DNA of 64,000 nt from JBBSNV01 sp964458605 (lineage in GTDB: Bacteria; Pseudomonadota; Alphaproteobacteria; Reyranellales; JAQSWP01): contig CAYWLS010000019.1 in assembly GCA_964458605.1 (NCBI GenBank), forward strand, positions 1 to 64,000. Direction: 5' to 3'. Below, piece by piece: positions 42,212-51,840 of the stretch. The notes beneath the pieces are model-generated. The model was given only the letters and a program-made list of their open reading frames with translations, had not been told where the DNA came from and did not search any database. A program made the position numbers and the translations under genes. The number at the start of each line of letters is the position of its first letter. Positions within the stretch are counted from its first letter, which is position 1.

Positions 42212-44141
42212 TCGGGTTCTCCGTCGTCACGCCGCCCACCTGAACGGGGGTGGCTGCCATTCCATCAACGGAGACATAGAGAGGCCAGCGATGCGAGGCA
42301 AGGGCATCCAGGGTCGGGGTCTTCTGCCCCAGGCGCAGCTGGTAGATCCACAGATTGGCCATCACCCGCTCGATGAACAGGCGGGTCTCGCGCACCGGGA
42401 TCGACGCCACGAACAGCAGCGGGTCGTCGTTGTAGTTCACTTCGCTCTGCCAGCGTTGCAGGTTGCCCGGTCCCGAATTGTAGGCCGCGGCGACCAGGAA
42501 CAGGTTGGCGCCGATCGGCTCGTAGTCCATCAGGTAGCGCAGGTAGAACTGGCCCAGCATCATGTTGACGTCGGGCCGGTAGAGCTGGCCGGCATCGGCC
42601 GGCGTGCCGAAGCGGTTGGCCATGGCGCGCGCCGTGGGCGGCATCAGCTGCATCAGCCCGGCGGCGCCGGCCCAGGAGCGGGCGCGCGGATTGAAGGCGG
42701 ATTCCTGACGCGCGAAGGCATAGACCAGGGCGCGATCGACGATGAAGCCGCCCTTGGGCTGCCACGGCGGCACCGGATAGAGCGCCACATCCATGCCCGG
42801 GATGCGATCGCGCACCGCATCGTCGCTCACCGCATTCGCGACCTTCAGCGCCAGGTCGGGCAGGCGCGCATTCTCCGCCAGCGACAGCACCGCGGCGATC
42901 ACGCTGTCGTCGGCATCGGCGGTCAGCGCGTAGAGCTCGGCCACCGCGCCGTCGATCTCGCCCGCCTGCAGCAGCGCCAGCGCCCGCCGGCCGACATTGT
43001 CGCCCAGCAGCAGGTCGAACTGCGCCTTGGTGAAATTGGGCGGTGTCCACAGGAAGCTGGGATCGCTGCCGAAGGTCTTCTGCGCCAGGATGCCGTAGAA
43101 AGTGCGCGGATAGGCGGCGGCCTTGCGCATCCAGGGATTGTACTTCTCCGGGCTGCCGGCCAGCAGATTGGCGCGTGCCGCCCAGAATGCGCCGGCGGCG
43201 GCGTTCCAGGAGGAAATGTTGGGCGATTCGGCCAGCGCCTGGAAACGGCGGGCCGCTTCGCTGTAGGAGCCCAGCCGCCAGGCCGCCAGTCCGGCAGTCC
43301 AGTTGGCCATCGCCGCCTCGTCGCCGGCGGCGGCGTCCTTGGCGGCATCGAGCGCCAGTTCGTCGTTCTTGCCCGACAGGAACAGCCGCGACGCGACGTC
43401 GGCGCGCAGCCGGTCGATCTCGCCCGGGGCGAACAGCTTCTGCGCCTCCTCGCTGTCGAGCAGCTTGAGCGCCTGCACGTGCGAATCGCGCTGGGCCAGC
43501 AGCAGGATGCGCTGGCGCAGCGCATTGGCCTGGGCGCGTTGCGCGGGCGACAGCGACTTGGTGCTGGGTGCGGGCAGGGCCGCCGACGAACTCTGCACGG
43601 TGGGCGTGACGAAGCTCGACGCCGTCGGCGTGGCCGCGCCGGCCGGCTTCTTCTTCAGCGCCAGCGCGTAGATGCGCGGCGCCTGCGGATGGTCGTTGTA
43701 GGCGGCGAGCCATTCGGCCAGTTCGCCGTAGTGCGAAGCGTAGGCCGGATGCAGATAGCGCTGTGCCAGCACGTGGCCCACCAGCAGGCGATTGTTCAAC
43801 CGCGCGATCTCGGCGTCGGCGTCGTGGAAGCGTCCCGCGTCCTGCAGATCGAAGATGCGGCGATAGCGCTCGGCATCGTCGCGCGAGATCGCCTGGCCAA
43901 AGGAAAATTCGCGCTTCTCCAATTCGCGCGACAAGGATGTGTTGAGGCTGATCGCTGGCGGCGATTTGACGGCGACGACGGATTTGGCCGGCGTCGCCGG
44001 CTTCTGCTGCTTGGCCATCGCAAGCGCCGGCCCGCACAACGCCAGCGCCAGCGCGACGGGCGTCACGCGGCGGATGAAGCGGCGGCGACGATCGCTCGTC
44101 GCCGCCTTGCTGTACGGGCTGTCTCGAAGGACCGCGATCAT
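42198..44141 (-). CDS. Soluble lytic murein transglycosylase
   Basis: This 647-residue protein is an Slt70-type periplasmic lytic transglycosylase that cleaves peptidoglycan glycan strands to 1,6-anhydroMurNAc products. A signal peptide (basic RRRRFIRR, then VTPVALALALCGPALAMA) is followed by a long alpha-superhelical region with TPR-like repeats, then a C-terminal lysozyme-like domain. That domain has the catalytic glutamate in FARQESAFNPRARSWAGA, then GLMQLMPPTA and AAAYNSGPGN. The start at 44141 was chosen because it directly precedes the signal peptide; the ribosome site is weak. Confidence 0.9.
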   Translation of the reverse strand: MIAVLRDSPYSKAATSDRRRRFIRRVTPVALALALCGPALAMAKQQKPATPAKSVVAVKSPPAISLNTSLSRELEKREFSFGQAISRDDAERYRRIFDLQDAGRFHDADAEIARLNNRLLVGHVLAQRYLHPAYASHYGELAEWLAAYNDHPQAPRIYALALKKKPAGAATPTASSFVTPTVQSSSAALPAPSTKSLSPAQRAQANALRQRILLLAQRDSHVQALKLLDSEEAQKLFAPGEIDRLRADVASRLFLSGKNDELALDAAKDAAAGDEAAMANWTAGLAAWRLGSYSEAARRFQALAESPNISSWNAAAGAFWAARANLLAGSPEKYNPWMRKAAAYPRTFYGILAQKTFGSDPSFLWTPPNFTKAQFDLLLGDNVGRRALALLQAGEIDGAVAELYALTADADDSVIAAVLSLAENARLPDLALKVANAVSDDAVRDRIPGMDVALYPVPPWQPKGGFIVDRALVYAFARQESAFNPRARSWAGAAGLMQLMPPTARAMANRFGTPADAGQLYRPDVNMMLGQFYLRYLMDYEPIGANLFLVAAAYNSGPGNLQRWQSEVNYNDDPLLFVASIPVRETRLFIERVMANLWIYQLRLGQKTPTLDALASHRWPLYVSVDGMAATPVQVGGVTTENPSGNR

Positions 44142-44314
44142 TTCCCTGTTTGACCGGCTTGTTTTGAGCGCCGTGTCGCTTGAGCCGCACACTGCCGGCT
44201 AGGTCGACCCGCAATCAAGTAAAAACTTGTTTTCGCTCAAGGGTTTGCCGCGCACCAACAAAATGTTGTTGGTCGCATTGCAACGGCAACCAGATGTGCT
44301 GCGGGCGCTGTCGC

Positions 44315-45169
44315 CTATTTCGACAGCAATTCGTCCAGCCGCTGGCGGATGGCGAGCAGGTCGCGCCATGCCTCGCGCTTCTGCGCCGGCGAGCGCAGCA
44401 GATAGGCGGGATGGAATGTCGGCATCGCTGGAATGGCGGGGATGCGCTGGTCGGGTCGGTAATCGAACCAGCGGCCGCGCAGGCGCATGATTCCTTCGTT
44501 GGTGTTGAGCAGCGTTTTGGCCGAGACGCCGCCGGCGAAGATCAGCAGCCTGGGACGCGCCAGCGCGATGTGACGTTCGACGAACGGCATGCAGATGGCG
44601 ATCTCCGCCGCGGTCGGCGAGCGGTTGCCCGGCGGCCGCCATGGCAGGATGTTGGTGATGTAGAAGTTGGTGCGATCGAGTCCGATCGTCGCCAGCATGC
44701 GATCGAGCAGCTGGCCGCTGACGCCGACGAACGGCTTGCCCAGCCGGTCTTCGTCCGCGCCCGGCGCTTCGCCCACGATCATCACCGGCGCCTGCGGATT
44801 GCCGTCGGCGAACACGGTGTTCTTGGCGGTGGTCTTCAGCGCGCAGGCCTCGAAGCCCTCGATCGCGGCGCGCAGGGCATCCAGGCTGTCGGCCAGCGCC
44901 GCCGTCTGGCGCGCATCGGCCACGGCGGCGGGCGATTGCAGCGGTATCTGAGGCGGGCTGGGCGCGGTCGCCGGGCGGCCGCTCTCGCGCGGCACGGCCG
45001 GAACGGAAGCGGCGGGGGCTCGGGCGGCCGGCGCCGCCGCCCGCACCGGCGTCGCCGACAGCGCATAGCGGTCGACCGGCGCGTTCTCGATCGCCTCGTC
45101 GACGCCGGCGTCGCGGTAGAAGGCCAGGATCGCTCGCGGATCGGCCAAATCTGCGACCGGATTAGCCAT
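44315..45169 (-). CDS. Uracil-DNA glycosylase, family 4-like
   Basis: This 284-residue protein resembles family 4 uracil-DNA glycosylases. The catalytic segment is VGEAPGADEDRLGKPFVG and the second motif is FHPAYLLRSPAQKR. An Ala/Pro-rich N-terminal extension (about residues 35-85) is unusual. Classical family 4 enzymes hold a 4Fe-4S cluster on four cysteines. Only two of these positions remain cysteine here (EACALK and AICMPF); the other two are replaced (Glu before ACALK, and Trp in ILPWRPP). The cluster is therefore probably absent. Confidence 0.85.
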   Translation of the reverse strand: MANPVADLADPRAILAFYRDAGVDEAIENAPVDRYALSATPVRAAAPAARAPAASVPAVPRESGRPATAPSPPQIPLQSPAAVADARQTAALADSLDALRAAIEGFEACALKTTAKNTVFADGNPQAPVMIVGEAPGADEDRLGKPFVGVSGQLLDRMLATIGLDRTNFYITNILPWRPPGNRSPTAAEIAICMPFVERHIALARPRLLIFAGGVSAKTLLNTNEGIMRLRGRWFDYRPDQRIPAIPAMPTFHPAYLLRSPAQKREAWRDLLAIRQRLDELLSK

Positions 45170-45221
45170 GGCTTCGCCGGGTTTGGTACGCTATTGCTTG
45201 GCGGGACATGGCGCGATCCTA

Positions 45222-45366
45222 GTGCAAATCGGCTTTTGACGGAATTGCCGGGATCCCGTCGCAAGCCGTGGATTTGCTCCGCTTCGCGGGAACGGGGCCG
45301 ATTCACACGACCGAAGGGAAGCGTTGCGGCGCTTCCGGCGCGGTCGTGATCCGCCGCAGCGGATCC
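45222..45366. repeat. Dispersed palindromic repeat, copy B
   Basis: This second copy has the same two-module layout as 24238-24412. Module 1 (45223-45277) pairs GCAAATC with GATTTGC and contains TTTGACGGAAT. Module 2 pairs CACGACCG (45306-45313) with CGGTCGTG (45341-45348) and has an inner GGAAGCG/CGCTTCC hairpin (45317-45336). The 14-mer GATTCACACGACCG (45300-45313) is identical in copy A. It ends 44 bases before the ETF-QO start. Confidence 0.8.
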
Positions 45367-45410
45367 GGCGATAAAACGGCAGTCGAATGAAGGAGTTGCA
45401 GGGGGATCCC

Positions 45411-47066
45411 ATGGCGCGTGAGGCAATGGAATATGACGTGGTGATCGTGGGCGCCGGCCCGGCGGGCTTGGCCGCCGCCATTCGCCTGCGCCAGCTCGCC
45501 GCCGAGCAGAGTCATGAAGTCAGCGTTTGCGTCATCGAGAAGGGTTCGGAGGTCGGCGCGCATATCCTGTCGGGCGCGGTGATCGACCCGATTGGTCTGA
45601 ACGAGCTGATCCCGGACTGGAAGGAGAAGGGCGCGCCGCTCAACACGCCGGTCACCGAAGACAAGTTCATGGTGCTGAGCGAGAAGGGCGGATTCACCAT
45701 CCCGTCCTTCCTGATGCCGCCGCTGATGAACAACCACGGCAACTATATCGCCAGCCTGGGCAATCTGTGCCGCTGGCTGGCCGAGCAGGCCACCGAGGCG
45801 GGCGTCGAGATCTACCCCGGCTTCGCCGCCGCCGAGGTGCTCTACCACGAGGACGGTTCGGTCAAGGGCGTCGCCACCGGCGACATGGGCATCGCCAAGG
45901 ACGGCCATCACAAGGACAGCTACACCGAGGGCATGGAGCTGCACGCCAAATACACCTTCTTCGCCGAAGGCGCGCGCGGCTCGCTGACCAAGATGCTGTT
46001 CGACAAGTTCAAGCTGCGCGAGGGCGTCGAGCCGCAGAAGTTCGGCATCGGCATCAAGGAGCTGTGGGAGATCGATCCGGCCAAGCACAAGCCGGGCCTG
46101 GTGATCCACAGCCAGGGCTGGCCGCTCGACAGCAAGACCGGCGGCGGCTCGTTCATGTATCACCTGGAGAACAACCAGGTGGCGGTGGGCTTCGTCGTCC
46201 ACCTGAACTACGAGAATCCCTATCTGTCGCCGTTCGACGAGTTCCAGCGCTTCAAGACCCATCCCAAGGTGCGGCCCTATTTCGAGGGCGGCAAGCGGCT
46301 GGTCTACGGCGCGCGGGCCATCAACGAAGGCGGCGTGCAGTCGGTGCCGAAGCTGGTGTTCCCCGGCGGCGCGCTGATCGGCTGCGCCGCGGGCTTCGTC
46401 AACGTGCCGCGCATCAAGGGCTCGCACAACGCCATCAAGACCGGGATGATGGCGGCCGAGGCGGCCTTCGCTGCGCTCAAGGGCGGCAGCCAGGGCCACG
46501 ACGAATTGAGCGCCTATCCCGAGGCCTATCGCCACTCCTGGGTCCACAAGGACCTGTGGCGGGTGCGCAACGTCAAGCCGGCCCTGAAATGGGGCATGTG
46601 GCTGGGCTCGCTCTATGGCGGGCTGGACATGTGGCTGAACAGCCTGGGGCTGGGCGCCCTGCTGCCCTGGACCTTGAAGCACAAGAAGGCCGACTACGAG
46701 TGCATCAAGAAGGCGGCCGACTGCCAGCCGATCGCCTATCCGCGGCCGGATGGCGTTGTCAGTTTCGACAAACTTTCGTCGGTTTTCCTCTCTAACACCA
46801 ATCATGAAGAGGATCAGCCCAGCCACCTGAAGCTGAAGGACCCGACGATTCCCATCGCCGTCAACCTGCCGCTCTATGCCGAACCGGCGCAGCGCTACTG
46901 CCCGGCCGGCGTCTACGAGGTGGTCGAGGAAGGCGGCAGCAAGAGGTTCCAGATCAACGCGCAGAATTGCGTCCATTGCAAAACCTGCGACATCAAGGAT
47001 CCGGAGCAGAATATCGTCTGGTGCGTGCCCGAGGGCGGCGGGGGTCCCAACTACCCGAACATGTAG
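45411..47066 (+). CDS. Electron transfer flavoprotein-ubiquinone oxidoreductase
   Basis: ETF-QO (551 residues) is a membrane-associated flavoprotein that passes electrons from ETF (fatty-acid and amino-acid oxidation) to ubiquinone. The N-terminal FAD motif is VVIVGAGPAGLAAAIRL. Conserved parts include GSEVGAHILSGAVIDP, FAEGARGSL and LIGCAAGFVNVPRIKGSH. The C-terminal 4Fe-4S ferredoxin-like motif is NCVHCKTCDIKDPEQNIVW, and the chain ends GGGGPNYPNM. I prefer ATG 45411 (GGGGGA just upstream) over 45387. The repeat copy B occupies its upstream region. Confidence 0.96.
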   Translation: MAREAMEYDVVIVGAGPAGLAAAIRLRQLAAEQSHEVSVCVIEKGSEVGAHILSGAVIDPIGLNELIPDWKEKGAPLNTPVTEDKFMVLSEKGGFTIPSFLMPPLMNNHGNYIASLGNLCRWLAEQATEAGVEIYPGFAAAEVLYHEDGSVKGVATGDMGIAKDGHHKDSYTEGMELHAKYTFFAEGARGSLTKMLFDKFKLREGVEPQKFGIGIKELWEIDPAKHKPGLVIHSQGWPLDSKTGGGSFMYHLENNQVAVGFVVHLNYENPYLSPFDEFQRFKTHPKVRPYFEGGKRLVYGARAINEGGVQSVPKLVFPGGALIGCAAGFVNVPRIKGSHNAIKTGMMAAEAAFAALKGGSQGHDELSAYPEAYRHSWVHKDLWRVRNVKPALKWGMWLGSLYGGLDMWLNSLGLGALLPWTLKHKKADYECIKKAADCQPIAYPRPDGVVSFDKLSSVFLSNTNHEEDQPSHLKLKDPTIPIAVNLPLYAEPAQRYCPAGVYEVVEEGGSKRFQINAQNCVHCKTCDIKDPEQNIVWCVPEGGGGPNYPNM

Positions 47067-47073
47067 GTGCTCG

Positions 47074-48816
47074 ATGGTCCGTAAAGTCAGTCTCCGCGGT
47101 TTGGCCAAGTCCACGCTGGGCGTCGTGGCGGTTACGTTGTCGGCTGCGTTGGTGCTGTCGGCGCCGGCCGAGGCGCAGCGCCAGACGCGCAACAACATCA
47201 CCACGTCGATGTCCGGCGCCTATCTGGCCGGACGCTTCGCCGAGAAGATGAACGACTACGGCCAGGGCGCCGACTACATCGACCAGGCCCTGCGGCGCGA
47301 TCCCGGCGATCCGGTGCTGACCTTCCAGGCCTTCCGCCTGCGCCTGGCGGCCGGCCGGCTGGCGTCTGCCGTCGAACTGGCGCCCAAGGTGGCGGTTTCT
47401 GTGCCGGGCGATCCCCTGCCCAATCTGGTAATGGCGCTCGACGCGGTGCAGCGCAAGGATTTCGCCGCTGCCGAACAGGCGCTTGCGCATCTTCCCTCCG
47501 ATCCGCGGCTGGGATTCCTGCGGCCCTACCTGGTGGCCTGGGTCAAGGTCGGGCAGAAGGACTATGCGGCAGCCCAGGCCAGCCTGGAATCGGCCGGCGT
47601 CGGCGGCGATCAGGGCGCCAAGTACAAGAGCTCCTCGCTCTACCTGCTGCATAGCGGACTGATCGACGAACTGGCCGGCAAGAAGGACGAAGCCAAGAAG
47701 AAGCTGGAAGCGGCCTATGCCGCGCCTGACGCGGCAAGCCTGCGCGTGGCGCTGATCCTGGCCGCCTTCGATCGCCGCAACGGCGATACCGAGGGCGCCA
47801 ACAAGCTGCTGACCGAGCTTTACAAGAAATCGGGCGAGTTCGTGCCGCTCGACGCGCTGCTCAACGACAAGGCCTCGCGTCTGACCACGGTGCAGGACGG
47901 CATGGCCGAGGTGCTGTTCGACGTGTTCGCGGCGCTGGCCCAGAGCTCCGGCGACAACGCCAACCTCGACGATGCGGCGGTGATCTTCGGTCGTCTCACC
48001 TTGCAGATGCGGCCCGACTACGATCTGGCCAAGCTGCTGCTGGGCGACCTGATGGCGCAGCAGCAGCATGTCGACGTCGCGCTGCAGATGTATCGCGGGG
48101 TCGAGGCCAGTTCGCCGATGTATTGGCGCGCCCGCCTGAAGGTGGCGGCGGCGCTCAACGAACTCGACAACAGCGACGAGGCGGCCAAGATGCTGACCGC
48201 CATGATGGCTGAGCGCAAGGAGCGCGCCGATGCCGCCCAGGCGCTGGGCGATCTGCTGCGCTCGAAGGAGCGCTTTGCCGAGGCGGCCAAGGCCTACGAC
48301 ATCGCGGTCGAACGCACGCCCAACCCCGAGGCCAAGGACTGGCCGCTGTTCTATGCCCGCGGCATCTCGGAGGAACGCTCCAACCAGTGGACCAAGGCGG
48401 AGGCCGATTTCCGCAAGGCGCTGCAGCTCTCGCCCGATCAGCCTTTCGTGCTGAACTACCTGGGCTATTCCTGGGTCGATCAGGGCATCAACCTGCAGGA
48501 AGGCCGCAAGATGCTGGAAAAGGCGGTGAGCCTGCGGCCCAACGACGGCGCCATCGTCGACAGCCTGGGCTGGGCCAATTTCAAGCTCGGCAACTACGAC
48601 CAGGCCGTCCAGCTGCTGGAGCGCGCCGTCTCGCTGACCTCGACCGACTGGACCGTCAACGATCATCTGGGCGATGCCTACTGGCGCACCGGCCGCAAGG
48701 TCGAGGCCACGTTCCAGTGGCGCCGCGCGCTGGTGCTCAAGCCCGATGCCGACAAGGTCAAAGGCATCGAGGACAAGATCGAGAAGGGCCTGTCGGACCA
48801 GTCGAGCAAGCAGTAA
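47074..48816 (+). CDS. Secreted TPR-repeat protein
   Basis: This 580-residue protein has a signal peptide (VVAVTLSAALVLSAPAEA) and at least eight TPR-like helical repeats, clearest in the second half (AEADFRKALQLSPDQPFVLN, EGRKMLEKAVSLRPNDGAIV, QAVQLLERAVSLTSTDWTV). Such proteins scaffold envelope complexes. In alphaproteobacteria this family often sits directly before ispE, as here, eight bases apart. No catalytic domain is present. Confidence 0.88.
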   Translation: MVRKVSLRGLAKSTLGVVAVTLSAALVLSAPAEAQRQTRNNITTSMSGAYLAGRFAEKMNDYGQGADYIDQALRRDPGDPVLTFQAFRLRLAAGRLASAVELAPKVAVSVPGDPLPNLVMALDAVQRKDFAAAEQALAHLPSDPRLGFLRPYLVAWVKVGQKDYAAAQASLESAGVGGDQGAKYKSSSLYLLHSGLIDELAGKKDEAKKKLEAAYAAPDAASLRVALILAAFDRRNGDTEGANKLLTELYKKSGEFVPLDALLNDKASRLTTVQDGMAEVLFDVFAALAQSSGDNANLDDAAVIFGRLTLQMRPDYDLAKLLLGDLMAQQQHVDVALQMYRGVEASSPMYWRARLKVAAALNELDNSDEAAKMLTAMMAERKERADAAQALGDLLRSKERFAEAAKAYDIAVERTPNPEAKDWPLFYARGISEERSNQWTKAEADFRKALQLSPDQPFVLNYLGYSWVDQGINLQEGRKMLEKAVSLRPNDGAIVDSLGWANFKLGNYDQAVQLLERAVSLTSTDWTVNDHLGDAYWRTGRKVEATFQWRRALVLKPDADKVKGIEDKIEKGLSDQSSKQ

Positions 48817-48823
48817 CCGCACC

Positions 48824-49687
48824 GTGCTGCGGCGACAGGCGCGGGCCAAGATCAACCTCTATCTGCGGGTGGTGGGCCGTCGCGGCGACGGCTACCACCT
48901 GCTCGATTCGCTCGCGGTGTTCGTCGATCTGGCCGACGAGCTGGCGTTCGCGCCGGCACCCGACTTGCGGCTGCGCGTCGAGGGGCCGTTCGCCGCGTCG
49001 CTGGGCGGCGGCGAGAACCTGATCGGGAAGGCGGCGCGGCTGCTGATCGCGCAGGCTTGCGACGATGCCATCGGTTGCGCCAGTCCCGGCGCATCGATCG
49101 GCCTGACCAAGAATATCCCGGTGGCGGCGGGACTGGGCGGCGGCTCGGCCGATGCCGCCGCGGCGCTGGACGGGCTGAATGCGCTGTGGCGGCTGGGGCT
49201 GGACGATGCCGCGCTCGACCGGCTGGCGCCGCGATTGGGCGCCGATGTCGCCGTGTGCCGGTTCGGCCGGCCGGCGCTGATGTCCGGCGTCGGCGAGATC
49301 ATAACGCCGGCGCCTGCCCTGCCGCCCTTCGCCCTGCTGCTGGCCAATCCCAACCGCGCGCTGGCGACGGCCGAAGTGTTCGGGCGCCTGGCGCCGCCCT
49401 ATGCCGCGCCGATGCCGCTCGACGATCCGCCGCACTCGGCCGAAGCGCTGGCCCAAGCCTTGCGCCGGCGCGGCAACGCGCTGACCCCGCCGGCTATATC
49501 GCTATGTCCGCAGATCGGCGAGGCGCTCGACCTGCTGGCCGGGCTCGAGCGCTGCCTGCTGTCGCAGATGTCGGGCAGCGGCGCGACCTGCTTCGGCCTG
49601 TTCGCCGATATCGATCAGGCGCGGGCGGCGCAACGGCGCTTGCAGGCGCTGCGGCCGCACTGGTTCGCCCGCGCCTGCGTCGTCTGA
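48824..49687 (+). CDS. ispE: 4-diphosphocytidyl-2-C-methyl-D-erythritol kinase
   Basis: IspE (287 residues) is the GHMP kinase of the MEP isoprenoid pathway. Motif 1 is ARAKINLYLRVVGRRGDGYH, the ATP loop is VAAGLGGGSADAAAAL, and motif 3 is MSGSGATCFGLF. GTG 48824 is the start that keeps the conserved N-terminus at the usual distance; no ATG is available. Eight bases separate it from the TPR gene, suggesting co-transcription. Confidence 0.95.
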   Translation: MLRRQARAKINLYLRVVGRRGDGYHLLDSLAVFVDLADELAFAPAPDLRLRVEGPFAASLGGGENLIGKAARLLIAQACDDAIGCASPGASIGLTKNIPVAAGLGGGSADAAAALDGLNALWRLGLDDAALDRLAPRLGADVAVCRFGRPALMSGVGEIITPAPALPPFALLLANPNRALATAEVFGRLAPPYAAPMPLDDPPHSAEALAQALRRRGNALTPPAISLCPQIGEALDLLAGLERCLLSQMSGSGATCFGLFADIDQARAAQRRLQALRPHWFARACVV

Positions 49688-49698
49688 AGGGCCCGGCG

Positions 49699-51726
49699 CT
49701 ATTTCGGCGACACCGCGCCTGCCACGTCGCGCAGGCTGTTGAGCACTTCGACCGTCGCCTTGCCGTCCACCGGCAGGCCGGCCATCTTCTGGTATTCGCG
49801 GATCGCCTGCTCGGTCTTGGGTCCGGTCGCGCCGTCGAGCTCGCCGCCATAGAGCTTGAGGCCGGCCAGCAGTTTCTGGATCTCGACGATGCCGGCGCGA
49901 TCGAGCGGCTTGTCGGCGCCATCGCCGCCCTTGTCCGGCGCGGTGGGCGCGCCGCCATTGGCCAGGCCGTGCAACCGGGTGATGTTCTGATTGATGCGCG
50001 TGACGTGCTCGTTGGCCATCTGCTGCGCCCTGGCCTTCTCGTCGGCGTTCAAGGCGCCCAGCAGCTCCTGCGCGGCCTGCACGTATTGGGGATTGTTGGT
50101 GCGCGCCGCCAATGCCAGCCACGACAGCGCCGCGACCCGATCGGCGGGTCCGCCGACGCCCTGGAACAGCATCAGCGCCAGGCTGTATTGCGATTCGGGC
50201 TGGCCCAGCTCGGCCGCCCGCGTCATCAGCGTCCGCGCCTGCGCGGGATTGGGCGTCAGGCCGCCGCCGCCATTGATGTACAGCAGCGCCAGATTGTGGA
50301 TCGCGGTCGGCACCGGAACCGGCTGTTCGGCGGCCTTGCGATACCATTGCACCGCCTTGACCGGATCGATCACCGTGCCGATGCCCCGCTCGTACATGAC
50401 GCCGACATTGAACTGGGCTTGCGGATTGCCCGCTTCGGCCGCCTTGAGCAGCCAGCGCAAGGCCTCGGTCGGATTGGGCTGGCCGCCGGGGTTTTGCATG
50501 TAGCGCTTGCCCAGCTCGAGCTGGGCGTCGACGTCGCCGGCCTCGGCCCGCTTGATCAGGTTGGGCGTGGTGTCGTTCTGCGCCACCAGTGGACCGCCTG
50601 GCGCCGGAGTGCCGGCCGGGGGCATGCCGGTGGCCGGCGTGGAGCCCGGCGTCGTCGTCAGCTCGGGCATGCCGACCAGGAAGGAAGGTTGCACGCCGGG
50701 CGTCGGCGCGGGGATGCCTGGGGGCGGCGCGGTCGCGCTTTGCGGCGCGGGTACGGGCATCGGCACCGGAGCGGATGCCGGGCTGGGCGCGGCAACGACG
50801 GGCGAGGGAGCCGTTGGCGCCGGCGCGGTGACGGCGGGCGGGGATGGTTGGGCCGCCGGCGCGGCGATAGGCGAGGGCGTCGGCGTGGCGCTGGCGACCC
50901 GCGGCGGAGGCACGCTATCGCCATCGTCGCCATCTGCCAGGAACAGGAAGTAGCCCGCTGCGCCGACGGCGGCGACGCCGATCAGGCCAAGGCCAAGCGG
51001 CAGCAGCGCCGAAGCGCGCCGCGTGGCCGCCTGGCGTCGCGGCATGGCATGCGCCAGCAGCGCCTCGCGCGGCGTGGTGGTGATTGTGGCTGTCTCGGCA
51101 GGTTCGGCGAAGATCGCGGCCTCGTCTTGCGTCGGCGGCGGATCGAGGACGGGATCCGCCGCCGTCGCCGCGATCGTGGCCGGGTCGACCGCCGGCAGCG
51201 GATCCTGGAAGGCATCGCCGGCCGGTCCGGCGTCTGGCCAGGGTGCGGCGTCATTGCCTGCTGCCATCTCGAACGGCGCTTCCGCAGCGTCCGGCGGCGG
51301 CTGGATCGCGACAGGCCGATCGGGCTCGACCGTGTCCAGGCTCTCCTCGGCGACGGGCGGGTCCGCCTTCTTGCGCGTCCGTTTTTTGCTCTTGCCACGG
51401 CGTCGCTCGGCGGCATCGAGCGCGCGCTGCATTTCGGGGCTGATCTCGGGCGTGGCGACGTCCTGGGCGTCGCTTGCCGCGCCGGCAGCGTCTGCGGCGC
51501 TCGCCGGCGGCGGCGCGGACGACGGGTCCTGTGCTATCGCCGCCTCTGGCGGCGGCGTTGCGTCCCTGGCGGTTGCGCCAGCTTGGCTGGCCGGGGCGGT
51601 GCGGTTGACCCGGCGCATGATGGCCCGTTCGACCCAGGCTGCGAGCGGCATGCCGGCCTTGTCCGCCGCTGCCTGGGCCCGTTTGCGGGCTTCCTCGTCC
51701 ACGTCCTTGATACGCCAAACGCTCAT
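49699..51726 (-). CDS. PodJ-like protein: TM, SEL1 repeats, peptidoglycan-binding domain
   Basis: This 675-residue protein starts with the short helical motif WRIKDVDEEARKRAQAAADK plus LAAWVERAI, seen at the N-terminus of alphaproteobacterial PodJ/SEL1 proteins. A low-complexity cytoplasmic region (50-235) leads to one membrane helix (about 239-262), a Pro/Ala-rich periplasmic linker (270-390), SEL1/TPR repeats (GQPNPTEALRWLLKAAEAGN and following, 400-560), and a peptidoglycan-binding domain (LLAGLKLYGGELDGATGPKT, 610-670). In Caulobacter, PodJ marks the flagellar/pili pole. The large coiled coil of PodJ is missing here and is found in the adjacent gene. Confidence 0.85.
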   Translation of the reverse strand: MSVWRIKDVDEEARKRAQAAADKAGMPLAAWVERAIMRRVNRTAPASQAGATARDATPPPEAAIAQDPSSAPPPASAADAAGAASDAQDVATPEISPEMQRALDAAERRRGKSKKRTRKKADPPVAEESLDTVEPDRPVAIQPPPDAAEAPFEMAAGNDAAPWPDAGPAGDAFQDPLPAVDPATIAATAADPVLDPPPTQDEAAIFAEPAETATITTTPREALLAHAMPRRQAATRRASALLPLGLGLIGVAAVGAAGYFLFLADGDDGDSVPPPRVASATPTPSPIAAPAAQPSPPAVTAPAPTAPSPVVAAPSPASAPVPMPVPAPQSATAPPPGIPAPTPGVQPSFLVGMPELTTTPGSTPATGMPPAGTPAPGGPLVAQNDTTPNLIKRAEAGDVDAQLELGKRYMQNPGGQPNPTEALRWLLKAAEAGNPQAQFNVGVMYERGIGTVIDPVKAVQWYRKAAEQPVPVPTAIHNLALLYINGGGGLTPNPAQARTLMTRAAELGQPESQYSLALMLFQGVGGPADRVAALSWLALAARTNNPQYVQAAQELLGALNADEKARAQQMANEHVTRINQNITRLHGLANGGAPTAPDKGGDGADKPLDRAGIVEIQKLLAGLKLYGGELDGATGPKTEQAIREYQKMAGLPVDGKATVEVLNSLRDVAGAVSPK

Positions 51727-51840
51727 GCCGTTACCGCCTCATGCAGCCGGGTCACATCGGTCGATCGGATGTTTGATGTCGGTGGGCAGTCTGCCGGCAA
51801 AAGCCAGCCTGTCAACTGCGGCAGGCTGCGGCAGCAGGGC

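Noticed and set aside
44216..44273. Short hairpins CAAGT-AAAA-ACTTG and ACCAACAA-AATG-TTGTTGGT between the lytic transglycosylase and UDG genes
   Set aside because: Stems are short and neither has a T-run in the correct direction for the UDG transcript. I could not assign a function.
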